Shown here in pieces: positions 9,696 through 20,019 of a DNA stretch of 64,000 bases. Position 1 is the stretch's first letter, and each line of letters begins with the position of its first letter. The DNA comes from Nitrospirota bacterium. Lineage in GTDB: Bacteria; Nitrospirota; Nitrospiria; SBBL01; JAADHI01. The notes under the pieces were generated by a model that was given only the letters and a program-made list of their open reading frames with translations, was not told where the DNA came from and searched no databases. A program made the position numbers and the translations under genes. The stretch covers positions 1 to 64,000 of the forward strand of contig JAJDBT010000050.1 of the NCBI GenBank assembly GCA_029261215.1. Direction: 5' to 3'.

Positions 9696-11531
9696 TCAGT
9701 CCTGCCCCGCTTCATGAGGTAAGGGAGGATGCGCGGTCTTTCTGCCAAGCTGTATGACCACTTTTCTCACCTCATGCGCACTGGATGTCGCTGGCAAAGG
9801 GGCGCCAAAGGTGATCGACACGGGTAAAAAAAGCTTCGTCGGCCAGCCCCAAAACCGACCTTTCCGCGCGCTGAAGATGCTGCCTCGCAAACCCTCAAGA
9901 TGCACAGGGATAATCGGCACATCCATCCCTTTTATCATCCACTCGAATCCTTTTTTAAAGGGGAGGGTTTCTCCCGTTTCACTGATCGCACCTTCAGCAA
10001 AGATACAGACCACATGCCCTTGCAAAAGAACCTCCCGGCCCTGATTCATAGATGCAATCCCTTCTTCCCGGCCACCGCCAACAGGGATCGCCCGCATGAT
10101 TTTTAAGACCCGTCCTACCCCCTTAATATCAAAAAACTCTTTATACACCACAAACCGAATAAAGCGCTGCACACATGCGCCGACCAGCAAACCATCAATA
10201 TACGAAACATGATTGCCGACCAACAGGGCAGGGCCGCGAAAAGGCACGTGCTCCTGACCCCGCATACGAATTTTAAAAACCGTATGGGTCAGCATCCAGA
10301 GCAAAAATCGGATCAGGTATTGGGGAACAATCTTCATCACATACGGCGTCATCACCAGCGTAAAGACACCCAGTATCAAAATAATCGTGTCCGGCCCAAA
10401 AGAAAAAAAATCATGAAAAATCCACAGAAAACCGGAAGCAGAGAGAATACCGACCGTCATGAGAAAATTAGAGGTGCCAATCAGCTGCCCCCGTTCCGTG
10501 CTCCCGCTTCTTTGCTGCAACATGGCATAGAGCGGCACACTGAAAAACCCGCCCGCTGCCCCAAGCACTACGAGGACAAAGGCCACGGCAGCAAACGAAT
10601 CCCCCGAAAATGCCAGAAGCACGGCAAAGAACCCCATGCCAATAGACCCCAGGGGGACGAGCCCCAGTTCCACTTTGTCGCCCGAAAGCCGCCCCGCCAA
10701 AAGACTCCCCAAACCCACACCCACAGCAAGAAAAGTCCCTAAAAGGCTGATTGAGAATTCGTTAAGATGCATCACTTCACTGCCAAAAAGCAGAAAATCC
10801 ATCTGAAGAAATGCACCCAAAAAAGCAAAATAGGAAATGCCCATTACCGTAGACCACAGCATTTTATTCCGGGAAAGCCGCTTCAAACCATGTCCGACTT
10901 CCGCCCACGGATTCAGCTCAAACCGAAGGTCTTTTTTAGGCATCGCGACATGACTAATACGAAAACTCATCAAATAACCGCACAATGCGACCGCAATCAA
11001 AACCCACCCGATGAGCCTTAATTCTTCGTGCCAGACGGCAAACATGAAGCCCCCTGCCGAGGTTCCAAGAATAATGGCCAAAAAAGTGCTCATTTCAACG
11101 AGGCCATTCGCGCGGGAAAGATCTTTGTCCGGCAACATCTCCGGTAAAATGCCATACTTCGCAGTACTAAAAAAGGTCGTTTGCAGCGCCATGAGAAAGA
11201 GAATGGCCAGCATCCACTCAATCCGGCCGAAAATAAAGGAGGTATAGGCCAGACACATGGCAAGCAGTTCAAGTGCTTTTGTCCAGATTAAAATGGTTCG
11301 TTTGTTGAAACGATCAGCCGCATAACCGGCATAGCCCGAAAAAAAGAAAAACGGCATCATAAAAACAGCACCAATCAGGGAGATATACATCCCACTATCA
11401 TGCGCTTTGCTTTTAATGGCCAGCATCGAAATCACAATCTTGAACACATTATCATTAAATGCCCCAAGAAACTGTGTGTACAAAAAGGCCGCAAAACCGG
11501 TTTTTTTTATGAGCTCAAGATATTGCTTCAT
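9696..11531 (-). CDS. Fused MFS (LplT-like) transporter and 1-acylglycerol-3-phosphate acyltransferase (PlsC-like)
   Basis: N-terminal MFS helices; C-terminal GNHVSYIDG (HX4D) and FAEGAISETG motifs. Confidence 0.85.
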   Translation of the reverse strand: MKQYLELIKKTGFAAFLYTQFLGAFNDNVFKIVISMLAIKSKAHDSGMYISLIGAVFMMPFFFFSGYAGYAADRFNKRTILIWTKALELLAMCLAYTSFIFGRIEWMLAILFLMALQTTFFSTAKYGILPEMLPDKDLSRANGLVEMSTFLAIILGTSAGGFMFAVWHEELRLIGWVLIAVALCGYLMSFRISHVAMPKKDLRFELNPWAEVGHGLKRLSRNKMLWSTVMGISYFAFLGAFLQMDFLLFGSEVMHLNEFSISLLGTFLAVGVGLGSLLAGRLSGDKVELGLVPLGSIGMGFFAVLLAFSGDSFAAVAFVLVVLGAAGGFFSVPLYAMLQQRSGSTERGQLIGTSNFLMTVGILSASGFLWIFHDFFSFGPDTIILILGVFTLVMTPYVMKIVPQYLIRFLLWMLTHTVFKIRMRGQEHVPFRGPALLVGNHVSYIDGLLVGACVQRFIRFVVYKEFFDIKGVGRVLKIMRAIPVGGGREEGIASMNQGREVLLQGHVVCIFAEGAISETGETLPFKKGFEWMIKGMDVPIIPVHLEGLRGSIFSARKGRFWGWPTKLFLPVSITFGAPLPATSSAHEVRKVVIQLGRKTAHPPLPHEAGQD

Positions 11532-11832
11532 TGTACAGCTTGCATGGATTTGACCACCCTGTTTAACTCTAGCTAAATAAAAATCTCACTTCAATATAAG
11601 AGATTTAGAAGGCAGGGTATTTTATAGAAATGAAGCGGTTAAATCCATGTTTATTGTCTTTTCTCTCATACAGGATCGCAAGGAGTCGCTTTAAAAAGAA
11701 TTCTAAATGTCCGCATTTATTTTTTATTTTTGAACTCTGACCTCACACGACGGGATTCAATTTGACATTCCAAAGGAACCCCCTATAATGATTCGTTTGT
11801 TTTGCTCATTGTCTATCGATCAAAGGTAAGGT

Positions 11833-13530
11833 TTGAATTTGCAAGAAATGCTAGGCAAAGAATCGGTTCTCCACCTCTTACAAGATGCCGTGGATGAATG
11901 CCGCGCTGCGGGCAGTCTCTCTGGATCTGATACACCCCAAATTGTACTGGAAGTCCCAAAACATGAGGGACAAGGAGATTTTGCAACCACGCTGGCCCTC
12001 TCTCTGGCAAAAATCGAGAAAAAACCGCCGCGTGAAATTGCATCTATCCTCATTTCCGCTTTAGAAAAAAAAACGCCGTGGATTGAAAAGATTGAAATAG
12101 CCGGGCCAGGATACATTAATTTTTTCCTCACCCATGATTTCTGGCGTCAATCACTGATCACCATCCACACACAACAATCCGACTTTGGAAAATCAGCAGC
12201 GCCGACTCCACAAAAAATCCTCATCGAGTTTGTCAGCGCCAATCCAACAGGGCCGCTGCATGTCGCAAGCGGTCGTGCGGCTGCACTCGGCGACGCCCTG
12301 GCACGGCTGCTTCAGGCCGTGGGACATGAGGTTGACCGGGAGTACTATTTAAATGATATCGGCGCTCAGATGCAGCTTTTGGGACATTCGACCTATTTAC
12401 GCTACCGTGAGCTCTTGGGCGAAAAAGTGGATCTTCCTGAAGGCAGCTACCAGGGTGAATATATTATCGAAATCGCAGAAGCACTCAAGCAGCGAGACGG
12501 CAATCAATACCTCGAAGGTCCTGAGGCATCCCACATTGACTTTTTCACCCAATATAGCTTCGAAACCATCGTGGCCTGGATTCAAAAAGACCTGCAAGCC
12601 TTCGGAATCCATTTTAACACCTGGTTTTCTGAAAAAGAAATCCACGATAAAAATGAGGTGACCGCTGCACTCGACTTCCTGAAATCCAAAGAAATGTTAT
12701 ACGAGAAAGACGGCGCACAATGGGTCTCAACAATGCCTTTTGGAGATGATAAAGATCGTGTCGCGGTTCGCAGTGACGGACGAAAAACCTACTTTGCCTC
12801 TGATATTGCCTATCATCGCAATAAATTTGAGCGCGGTTATGACCGCCTGATCGATATTTGGGGTGCAGATCATCATGGCTATGTGAACCGGATCAAGGCC
12901 GCCACTCAGGCGATGGGCTATGAATCCGAGCGCCTGACGATTTTGATTCATCAATTAGTCAACCTGCTCCGGGACGGAAAACCCGTAAAAATGTCCAAAC
13001 GCGCAGGCACTTTTGTCACCCTTCGCGAAGTGATGGATGAAGTGGGCGTGGATGCGACACGATTTTTCTTTTTAATGCGCCGCTCAGACACCTCTCTTGA
13101 CTTTGATCTGGCATTAGCCAAGAAAGCAACGAATGAAAATCCGGTGTTTTATGTCCAATACGCCCACGCACGGCTTTGCAGTATCCTGAGTGTTGCCAAA
13201 ACACAAAATTGGGACATCGAAGCCACACTTCAAAATATTGACTTAAAAATACTGGAAACACTCAGCCTGCCCGAAGAGATTGCCATTATTCGTGAATTGT
13301 CGCACTACCCGGCAATGATTCAATCCGCCGCAGAAGCCATGGAGCCGCACCGCATTACCTTTTATCTTCAAAACCTGGCTGGCATGCTGCACAGCTATTA
13401 TTTTAGTTGCCGTGTGGTCACCGATGATGCCGAGCTGACAAAGGCCCGATTGATCCTGATTACCGCCATTCGGATCGTCTTAAGAAACGGCCTCCGAATT
13501 TTGGGGATCAGTGCGCCGGAAAAAATGTAA
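11833..13530 (+). CDS. argS: Arginyl-tRNA synthetase
   Basis: SANPTGPLHVASGR (HIGH-like) motif, DALRA-like anticodon-binding C-terminus; TTG start as called. Confidence 0.93.
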   Translation: MNLQEMLGKESVLHLLQDAVDECRAAGSLSGSDTPQIVLEVPKHEGQGDFATTLALSLAKIEKKPPREIASILISALEKKTPWIEKIEIAGPGYINFFLTHDFWRQSLITIHTQQSDFGKSAAPTPQKILIEFVSANPTGPLHVASGRAAALGDALARLLQAVGHEVDREYYLNDIGAQMQLLGHSTYLRYRELLGEKVDLPEGSYQGEYIIEIAEALKQRDGNQYLEGPEASHIDFFTQYSFETIVAWIQKDLQAFGIHFNTWFSEKEIHDKNEVTAALDFLKSKEMLYEKDGAQWVSTMPFGDDKDRVAVRSDGRKTYFASDIAYHRNKFERGYDRLIDIWGADHHGYVNRIKAATQAMGYESERLTILIHQLVNLLRDGKPVKMSKRAGTFVTLREVMDEVGVDATRFFFLMRRSDTSLDFDLALAKKATNENPVFYVQYAHARLCSILSVAKTQNWDIEATLQNIDLKILETLSLPEEIAIIRELSHYPAMIQSAAEAMEPHRITFYLQNLAGMLHSYYFSCRVVTDDAELTKARLILITAIRIVLRNGLRILGISAPEKM

Positions 13531-13552
13531 GGACGTCTATCTGGCATAGCAC

Positions 13553-13586
13553 CTGTAGGGGCAAGCACAAGGGCTTGCCCCTACAG
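13553..13586. repeat. Short perfect palindromic element, 14-bp stem, 6-nt loop
   Basis: CTGTAGGGGCAAGC-acaagg-GCTTGCCCCTACAG. Confidence 0.85.
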
Positions 13587-13625
13587 ACTTACGAAAACAC
13601 GTACAAAATAGGAACAACTCATACG

Positions 13626-14762
13626 GTGCAACTAGAAAAAAACCCATTAGGCCCGCACTTTCAAGTGCTCTCTCAGACCCACAACAGTCTGGCGCGGCGG
13701 GGCCGCATCCACACGCCTCACGGGGTGATCCAAACCCCTGCCTTTATGAGCGTCGGCACGGCAGGAACCGTAAAAGGCATGACTCCGGCAGACCTCAAAG
13801 ACCTTGGCGCCGAAATCATCCTCTCCAATGCCTATCACCTCTATTTGAGACCGGGGCATCTCTTTATCGAAAAGCGCGGCGGGCTGCACAATTTTATGGC
13901 CTGGGATCGTCCCATACTCACGGACAGCGGGGGATACCAGGTTTTCAGCCTCAATGCCCTTTCCAAAATCACGGAAGAAGGCGTTGACTTTCAATCTCAC
14001 ATTGATGGATCGCGTCATTTTATCAGCCCGGAAAAAGCGATTGGAATCGAAGCCGCACTGGGGGCCGATATCATTATGGCTTTTGATGAATGCCTGGAAT
14101 ACCCGGCCACCTACCCGCGCGCCGAGGATTCCCTAAACCGAACCCTCCGATGGGCCGCCCGTTCCATGTCTGCCCATCACCGAAAGGATCAATTTTTATA
14201 CGGGATTATTCAAGGCGGATGTTATCCCGACCTCAGGGAACGAGGCATAGAAGGGCTGCTTCCGCTTGGTTTTGACGGTTTTGCCCTTGGGGGTCTCTCT
14301 GTCGGAGAACCCCAGGAAGAGATGCTTAAAGTGCTCGACCAGGTTGTGCCCTTAATCCCCATCGACAAACCGCGTTACCTCATGGGTGTGGGAACACCGA
14401 GTGACTTGGTCGAGGCTGTTTCCCGCGGCGTTGACCTCTTTGACTGCGTTCTCCCGACCCGGCATGCACGCACGGGGATTCTCTTCACATCGCGTGGAGA
14501 ACTCCATATCAAAAATGCGCGCTACAAAGAAGATGATCTGCCGCTCGACCCAAATTGTCAGTGTTATACCTGCAGTCACTTTTCACGCGCTTATCTCCGA
14601 CACTTGTTTATCTCAAAAGAGTTATTGGCGATGCGCTTGAATACTTTACACAATTTATATTATTATCTTTCGCTAATGTCCGGGCTTCGAAAATCCATTG
14701 AGCAGGATTCACTTGATCAGTTCCGTCAACATTTTTACGATGACCGAGCGACAGGCATCTAA
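13626..14762 (+). CDS. tgt: Queuine tRNA-ribosyltransferase
   Basis: TPAFMSVGTAGTVKGMTPADL, DSGGYQVFSL, GIIQGG, CxCxxC zinc site; GTG at 13626 preferred over track start 13575, which lies inside a hairpin. Confidence 0.9.
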   Translation: MQLEKNPLGPHFQVLSQTHNSLARRGRIHTPHGVIQTPAFMSVGTAGTVKGMTPADLKDLGAEIILSNAYHLYLRPGHLFIEKRGGLHNFMAWDRPILTDSGGYQVFSLNALSKITEEGVDFQSHIDGSRHFISPEKAIGIEAALGADIIMAFDECLEYPATYPRAEDSLNRTLRWAARSMSAHHRKDQFLYGIIQGGCYPDLRERGIEGLLPLGFDGFALGGLSVGEPQEEMLKVLDQVVPLIPIDKPRYLMGVGTPSDLVEAVSRGVDLFDCVLPTRHARTGILFTSRGELHIKNARYKEDDLPLDPNCQCYTCSHFSRAYLRHLFISKELLAMRLNTLHNLYYYLSLMSGLRKSIEQDSLDQFRQHFYDDRATGI

Positions 14763-14789
14763 AAAATATCAGATTATAAGGAGGTTGTT

Positions 14790-15128
14790 TTGTTTGGATT
14801 TTTAGTATCGAATGCATGGGCACAAGCCGGAGACGGCGCGGCAGCCGCGCCCCCGTTAAATCCCATTGTTTCATTTGCACCTTTCATTCTTATTTTTATT
14901 GTGTTTTACTTCCTCCTGATTAAACCCCAGCAGAAAAAAGCAAAAGAACGACAAGCCCTGGTGGAAGCCCTCAAAAAAGGGGATAAAGTCATTACTTCCG
15001 GCGGATTGCTTGGGACCGTGACCAACCTCGGCCCTAAAATTATTACCATCCTGATTGCCGAAAACGTCCGCGTAAAAGTACTGCGGGCCAATATCGAATC
15101 CCTCAAAGACGACGACTCAGACAAGTAG
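14790..15128 (+). CDS. yajC: Preprotein translocase subunit YajC
   Basis: FYFLLIKPQQKKAKERQALVEALKKGDKVITSGGLLG; between tgt and secD. Confidence 0.93.
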   Translation: MFGFLVSNAWAQAGDGAAAAPPLNPIVSFAPFILIFIVFYFLLIKPQQKKAKERQALVEALKKGDKVITSGGLLGTVTNLGPKIITILIAENVRVKVLRANIESLKDDDSDK

Positions 15129-15140
15129 GAGCACGCAGTA

Positions 15141-16775
15141 ATGAAAAAAGGCATCAAAGGCAGACTCATCACCATATTGGTTTTTCTCATCATCTCGATT
15201 ATGTTCCTACTGCCATCGACGCCGATTTATTCTGTTTTGCCCGATTGGTGGGGAACACTCTTCCCGAACCAGGGGGTTTCTCTAGGATTGGACTTAAGGG
15301 GCGGGATGCACCTCGTGCTTGAGGTCGAAGTCGAAAAGGCTGTGGACAGCGCCATTGCTCGCACCGCCGCCGGCCTGGAGTCCTCATTAAAAGACAAAGC
15401 CATTGGAGATATTTCAGTCAAACAAGATCAACGTCTCATTCAGATCACCTTTCCCATCGATAAAAATGAGACCGTTCAAGAGCTACTGGATGACAATTTC
15501 CCCAACCTGCTCACAAAAGAAGAGGGCGGAGGAAACAAAGTACTCGCCTTGCGGGAATCTGAAAAAGATCGTATTTTGACCACTTCAACCCTTCAGGCTC
15601 TGGAGACGATCCGAAATCGTATTGATGAATTTGGCGTAGCCGAGCCCCTTATCCAGAAACTCGGCGAGAATCAAATCTTAATTCAGCTCCCCGGCATCAA
15701 TGACCCCGAACGGGCCATGGCGCTGATTGGGAAAACGGCCCTGCTTGAGTTTAAATTACTGGACGAAACCAATCCCATCCTCGGCGAATTTCCCGGCCGA
15801 ATTGATCTGGGAACTGAGACCGCTTTTATCGAATCCTTTAAGGAGCGCATCGGAGAAGAGGATGAAATTCTCTTTCAACGGACGAACAATGAAGAAACCG
15901 GCGCAGCCTTTAAAATACCCTTTCTCGTCAAAAAAGCGACGGTCATGTCGGGGGATCTCTTAACCGATGCCCGCGTTTCCATCGGCGAATTCAACGACCC
16001 CTATGTCTCTATGACCTTTAGTGGCGAAGGCGCCCGCCTTTTTGAAAAAATTACCGGTGAAAATGTCAATCGACGTCTCGCAATTGTACTGGACGACAAC
16101 GTCTATTCCGCACCCAATATCACTGAAAAGATATCGGGTGGCCGAGCACAAATCAGCGGGACCTTTACCCATCAAGAAGCCAGTGACCTCGCCATTATCC
16201 TCCGTGCAGGGGCATTGCCCGCGCCTGTGAAAGTCCTTCAAAACGTGACGGTTGGACCTTCTCTCGGGAGTGATTCCATACGAAAAGGCTGGACAGCAGG
16301 CTTCATCAGCACCTTGCTTGTTGTCGCTTTTATGATTGTTTATTATCGTCTTTCCGGCTTGCTTTCGGTCATGGCAATGGTTATCAACGTCATCTTGCTG
16401 GTCGGTGCGCTCGCCGCATTGAACGCCACACTTACCTTGCCTGGCATCGCGGGCATCGTCCTTTCCATCGGAATGGCCGTTGATGCCAATGTCTTGATTC
16501 TGGAGCGTATCCGGGAAGAACTCCGTGCAGGCCGGCCAGTCCGTTTGGCCATTGATGCCGGTTATGAAAAAGCCTTTACTTCCATTTTTGACTCCAATGT
16601 CACAACCCTGATCACAGCGATCGCACTCTTTATGTTCGGCACAGGACCCGTTCGCGGTTTTGCCGTGACCCTGGGTTTGGGCGTTACAATAAACCTCTTT
16701 ACTGCCCTCGTAGCGACAAAAGTGGTTTATGATTATCTAAACAGCCGAAAGCGTCTTGAGACATTGAGCATCTGA
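15141..16775 (+). CDS. secD: Protein translocase subunit SecD
   Basis: GLDLRGGMHLVLEVE and GMAVDANVLILERIREELR motifs. Confidence 0.95.
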   Translation: MKKGIKGRLITILVFLIISIMFLLPSTPIYSVLPDWWGTLFPNQGVSLGLDLRGGMHLVLEVEVEKAVDSAIARTAAGLESSLKDKAIGDISVKQDQRLIQITFPIDKNETVQELLDDNFPNLLTKEEGGGNKVLALRESEKDRILTTSTLQALETIRNRIDEFGVAEPLIQKLGENQILIQLPGINDPERAMALIGKTALLEFKLLDETNPILGEFPGRIDLGTETAFIESFKERIGEEDEILFQRTNNEETGAAFKIPFLVKKATVMSGDLLTDARVSIGEFNDPYVSMTFSGEGARLFEKITGENVNRRLAIVLDDNVYSAPNITEKISGGRAQISGTFTHQEASDLAIILRAGALPAPVKVLQNVTVGPSLGSDSIRKGWTAGFISTLLVVAFMIVYYRLSGLLSVMAMVINVILLVGALAALNATLTLPGIAGIVLSIGMAVDANVLILERIREELRAGRPVRLAIDAGYEKAFTSIFDSNVTTLITAIALFMFGTGPVRGFAVTLGLGVTINLFTALVATKVVYDYLNSRKRLETLSI

Positions 16776-16799
16776 ACATTCAATTTAAAAAGGAACACC

Positions 16800-17738
16800 A
16801 TGTTAACCGTAATCAAACAAACAAACATCAACTTCATCGGAAAGCGTAAACAGTTCTTTTGGCTTTCCGGGGTTTTAGTTGCAATCGGCATTATCGCCCT
16901 GTTTCAAATTTCAAGAGGGTCTGGGAATTTGGGTATTGATTTTTCAGGGGGCGCAGCGCTCCAGATTAAATTTGACCAGGCGATTCAGATTAAAGCCGCC
17001 AGGACGGCGCTTGAAGCGGGCGGCTTGGCCAATGCGGCACTTCAGGAAATCGCCTCCGAACATAAACTCATTATTCGTCTGAGACAACAAGATATCGAAG
17101 AAATACACATCAGAACAAAGATCAGCGATATTTTTGAAAAATCTTTTTCCGGCAATCATTTCGTAATCGAAAGCAGTACCGAAATTGGCCCGACCATCGG
17201 GAAAAAACTTCAACGAGACGCAGTGAACGCCATTCTTTTTTCACTCGTGCTGATTATCACCTACATTGCATTTCGATTTGAATTCCGCTTTGGCGTGGCG
17301 GCCGCAATCGCAACCTTTCACGATGTCTTGGTCGTACTCGGAATCTTTTATGTCCTGAATGTCGAGATCACCCTCTTGGTGGTCACTGCCTTGCTCACCG
17401 TTGCCGGATACTCCCTGAATGATACCGTTGTCATTTTTGATCGTATTCGTGAAAACCTGAAGACAAGAAAAAAAGAAACATTGGAGGAAGTCATTAATCG
17501 TTCTATTAACGACTGTCTTTCCAGAACATTTATTACAGGAGTCACCACTTTTCTCGCCGTGATTGCGCTCTTTCTCTTTGGCGGAGAAGTCATCCATGAC
17601 TTTGCCCTCGCCGTCATATTGGGCATCATCGTCGGAACCTATTCTTCCTGGTTTATCGCAAGCTCGTTACTGGTCACCTGGCAAAATAAACAATCTGAAA
17701 AATCTCAGGGAAAACGGGTTTTAAAACAGGCGTCTTAA
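16800..17738 (+). CDS. secF: Protein translocase subunit SecF
   Basis: GIDFSGGAALQIKF, GYSLNDTVVIFDRIRENL. Confidence 0.95.
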   Translation: MLTVIKQTNINFIGKRKQFFWLSGVLVAIGIIALFQISRGSGNLGIDFSGGAALQIKFDQAIQIKAARTALEAGGLANAALQEIASEHKLIIRLRQQDIEEIHIRTKISDIFEKSFSGNHFVIESSTEIGPTIGKKLQRDAVNAILFSLVLIITYIAFRFEFRFGVAAAIATFHDVLVVLGIFYVLNVEITLLVVTALLTVAGYSLNDTVVIFDRIRENLKTRKKETLEEVINRSINDCLSRTFITGVTTFLAVIALFLFGGEVIHDFALAVILGIIVGTYSSWFIASSLLVTWQNKQSEKSQGKRVLKQAS

Positions 17739-17759
17739 AACGACCGTCACACCCATATT

Positions 17760-18662
17760 TCAACGTGCGCTTACCACCCGGTTGCGGCCTTCTTCTTTTG
17801 CCTGATAAAGCGCCTGATCGGCTTTTTCTAAAATAAGGTCAGCATCTTCCAGATTCTCTGTCACAGTAACCGAGCCAAAACTGGCAGTCACCTTCACCTG
17901 AAGACGATCTGAAAAGAAACACAATCCTTCAATTAACTTTCTTAACTTTTCTGCCACCACAACTGCACCTGTAGAATCCGTTTCAGGTAAAACACAACAG
18001 AATTCTTCTCCACCATAGCGTGCGAGATGATTCAGCCTTCTCATACTGGATGCCATGGATGACGAGACCACCTTCAACATCTCGTCGCCAAAGAGATGTC
18101 CAAAGCGGTCATTGACCTCTTTAAAGTGATCAAGATCAATCATCAACACACTGAAAGGCCGACGATATCGTTTAAATCGATACAGTTCTTCCTGGATAAA
18201 ATGATTCAAACAACGTCTATTGAAAATCCCTGTTAAGGGATCACGTTGCGTCAATTCAATGAGTTTTTTTTCGTATACAGCCACTTCCGACATATCACGC
18301 ACTGTGATAAAAAGAGCGGAAATTTCACCTATTTCGTTACGGATCGGCCCAATCGTACAACTTTGTTGCATGAATTCGAACTCGGGACAAAATAAACCAA
18401 TTGGTTTCATTGGAAATAAGAAACAATAGGGATCTTGTGGAAAAAATGCCGAACTACCGAAGGTCAAGACAGATTGACAATTTCTCAAAAAGCGGGCATT
18501 TTTGAGGCTTGGATAATGCTCAAAGAGAGAACGGCCAAGCACAGCCTCACCGTCAAGATGACTATGTGTGGACATCCATCTATTCCAATAGGACACCTTG
18601 AAATCGCGGTCAAACACAACAATGCCTGTATCGATCGCATCTAATATTTGCGGGACCTCCAT
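17760..18662 (-). CDS. PAS-GGDEF diguanylate cyclase
   Basis: N-terminal PAS, ARYGGEEFCCVLPE; I-site position is RRLN (not RxxD). Confidence 0.85.
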   Translation of the reverse strand: MEVPQILDAIDTGIVVFDRDFKVSYWNRWMSTHSHLDGEAVLGRSLFEHYPSLKNARFLRNCQSVLTFGSSAFFPQDPYCFLFPMKPIGLFCPEFEFMQQSCTIGPIRNEIGEISALFITVRDMSEVAVYEKKLIELTQRDPLTGIFNRRCLNHFIQEELYRFKRYRRPFSVLMIDLDHFKEVNDRFGHLFGDEMLKVVSSSMASSMRRLNHLARYGGEEFCCVLPETDSTGAVVVAEKLRKLIEGLCFFSDRLQVKVTASFGSVTVTENLEDADLILEKADQALYQAKEEGRNRVVSAR

Positions 18663-19306
18663 TAAAACTGGGCCATAAATGCATGAAGGGCCTTTTTAAA
18701 CCAAGGAATCGATTGATCATTTGTGATGAGAAAAAAATAGCCTTTAATATCATCTTTTGAAAATTTAAACTCTGTCTTCACAGAAATAACCACACTTTCC
18801 TTTTTGATCAGATTCAAGGGAGTCTGCCATGAAGGAGATGAGGCCATTTCTAAACGTGGGGGCGTAAACGAAACAGTCTCCTGCAATACTTCAACAAGTT
18901 TCCCAATACAGGCGCCGGTGAGAATGTTCCCAATTTCAATAAGAGCCCCTTTTTCAAGGCGTGCCGCATCTTCAAATTCCAGATGCTCGTCGTGAGTACC
19001 TAAAAGATCCGCTAATTTCTTCTCAGAACCCTCAGGGAAGATCATAAAAACATGGCCACTCAACTTTCCTGAAAAATTCTGCTCAATACTATTGTATGGA
19101 GGAGCGACCTTAATCTTATTCACCAGATAGACTGGAAAGTCTTCTCCTGAAACCAGAGTCACATTCGGAACACTTAAATCGATCAAGACACCCACCACTT
19201 CTGCGAGATCAGCGATCGCCTTTCCAAAAGAGATATTCATGACCTCCTGAAGGATTTCTTTTTCGTCCTCCGAAAAACTTTTTGACAGCTCTTGTACTTG
19301 CTTCAT
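18662..19306 (-). CDS. CheC/CheX-like chemotaxis phosphatase family protein
   Basis: EILQEVMNISFGKA and ALIEIGNILTGACIGKL repeats. Confidence 0.75.
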   Translation of the reverse strand: MKQVQELSKSFSEDEKEILQEVMNISFGKAIADLAEVVGVLIDLSVPNVTLVSGEDFPVYLVNKIKVAPPYNSIEQNFSGKLSGHVFMIFPEGSEKKLADLLGTHDEHLEFEDAARLEKGALIEIGNILTGACIGKLVEVLQETVSFTPPRLEMASSPSWQTPLNLIKKESVVISVKTEFKFSKDDIKGYFFLITNDQSIPWFKKALHAFMAQF

Positions 19307-19689
19307 GACAACCTCATTTCACAAATTTTTGTAGTCACTTTATCGATCGCGGCCTTGACGGACTCCTTTGAAGGAGGCTTATTCAGCATCAAAAATGCCC
19401 CCAGCGATAAAATTTTTCCAACAACAGATCTCTGGATATCAGAAGAGACAATAATGACTATCGCATTTTTGTCTATCTTCATTATTTCCCCAAGAGCTTC
19501 AAAACCATCCATGACAGGCATGGTTAAATCAAGAAAAGTCAAATCGGGTTTAAGTGTTTTAAAAGCCTGAAGTCCTTCTGCACCATCTTTCGCGGTAAAA
19601 CATTCAACACCTAGGTCATCTGGCAAACAAACCTTTAGAATACGGATCGCCACGGGTGAATCGTCTACGATCAAAATCTTCTTAAGCAT
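19303..19689 (-). CDS. Stand-alone CheY-like response regulator
   Basis: KILIVDDSPVAIRIL, TFLDLTMPVMDGFEAL, LNKPPS. Confidence 0.88.
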   Translation of the reverse strand: MLKKILIVDDSPVAIRILKVCLPDDLGVECFTAKDGAEGLQAFKTLKPDLTFLDLTMPVMDGFEALGEIMKIDKNAIVIIVSSDIQRSVVGKILSLGAFLMLNKPPSKESVKAAIDKVTTKICEMRLS

Positions 19690-20019
19690 TCAACCTCCAA
19701 ATCATAATCGGGAATTCGATTTTCCCTACAAAAATTAACACCTTAAAAAAACGAACGAGGACACTACCCCTTATATCGGACATTGTATGGGCTTTCTTTA
19801 GGGCAAGATCCATAAAATTATTTTTGCTTAAGGATGTTTAAGGAATCTCCTCTTGAAAAATCATCACCGACACAGGCACAATGCCCCTGTTATTATGGTG
19901 ACTTTTTCTTGACTTAAATAGGAATAGGCGACTGTATACCATGTGCGGGAAAATGCGGATTTATTTATGTGTTCCGAAAAAAGTCGTGTTACTGAACTTT
20001 TTTCACTGAAGGGAATGAT

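Noticed and set aside
10209-10742. 177-aa plus-strand ORF
   Set aside because: Antisense to the MFS-acyltransferase fusion; His/Lys/Gln/Pro-rich shadow translation.
13575-13625. N-terminal extension of tgt as called
   Set aside because: Begins within a perfect hairpin and encodes no conserved sequence; GTG at 13626 preferred.
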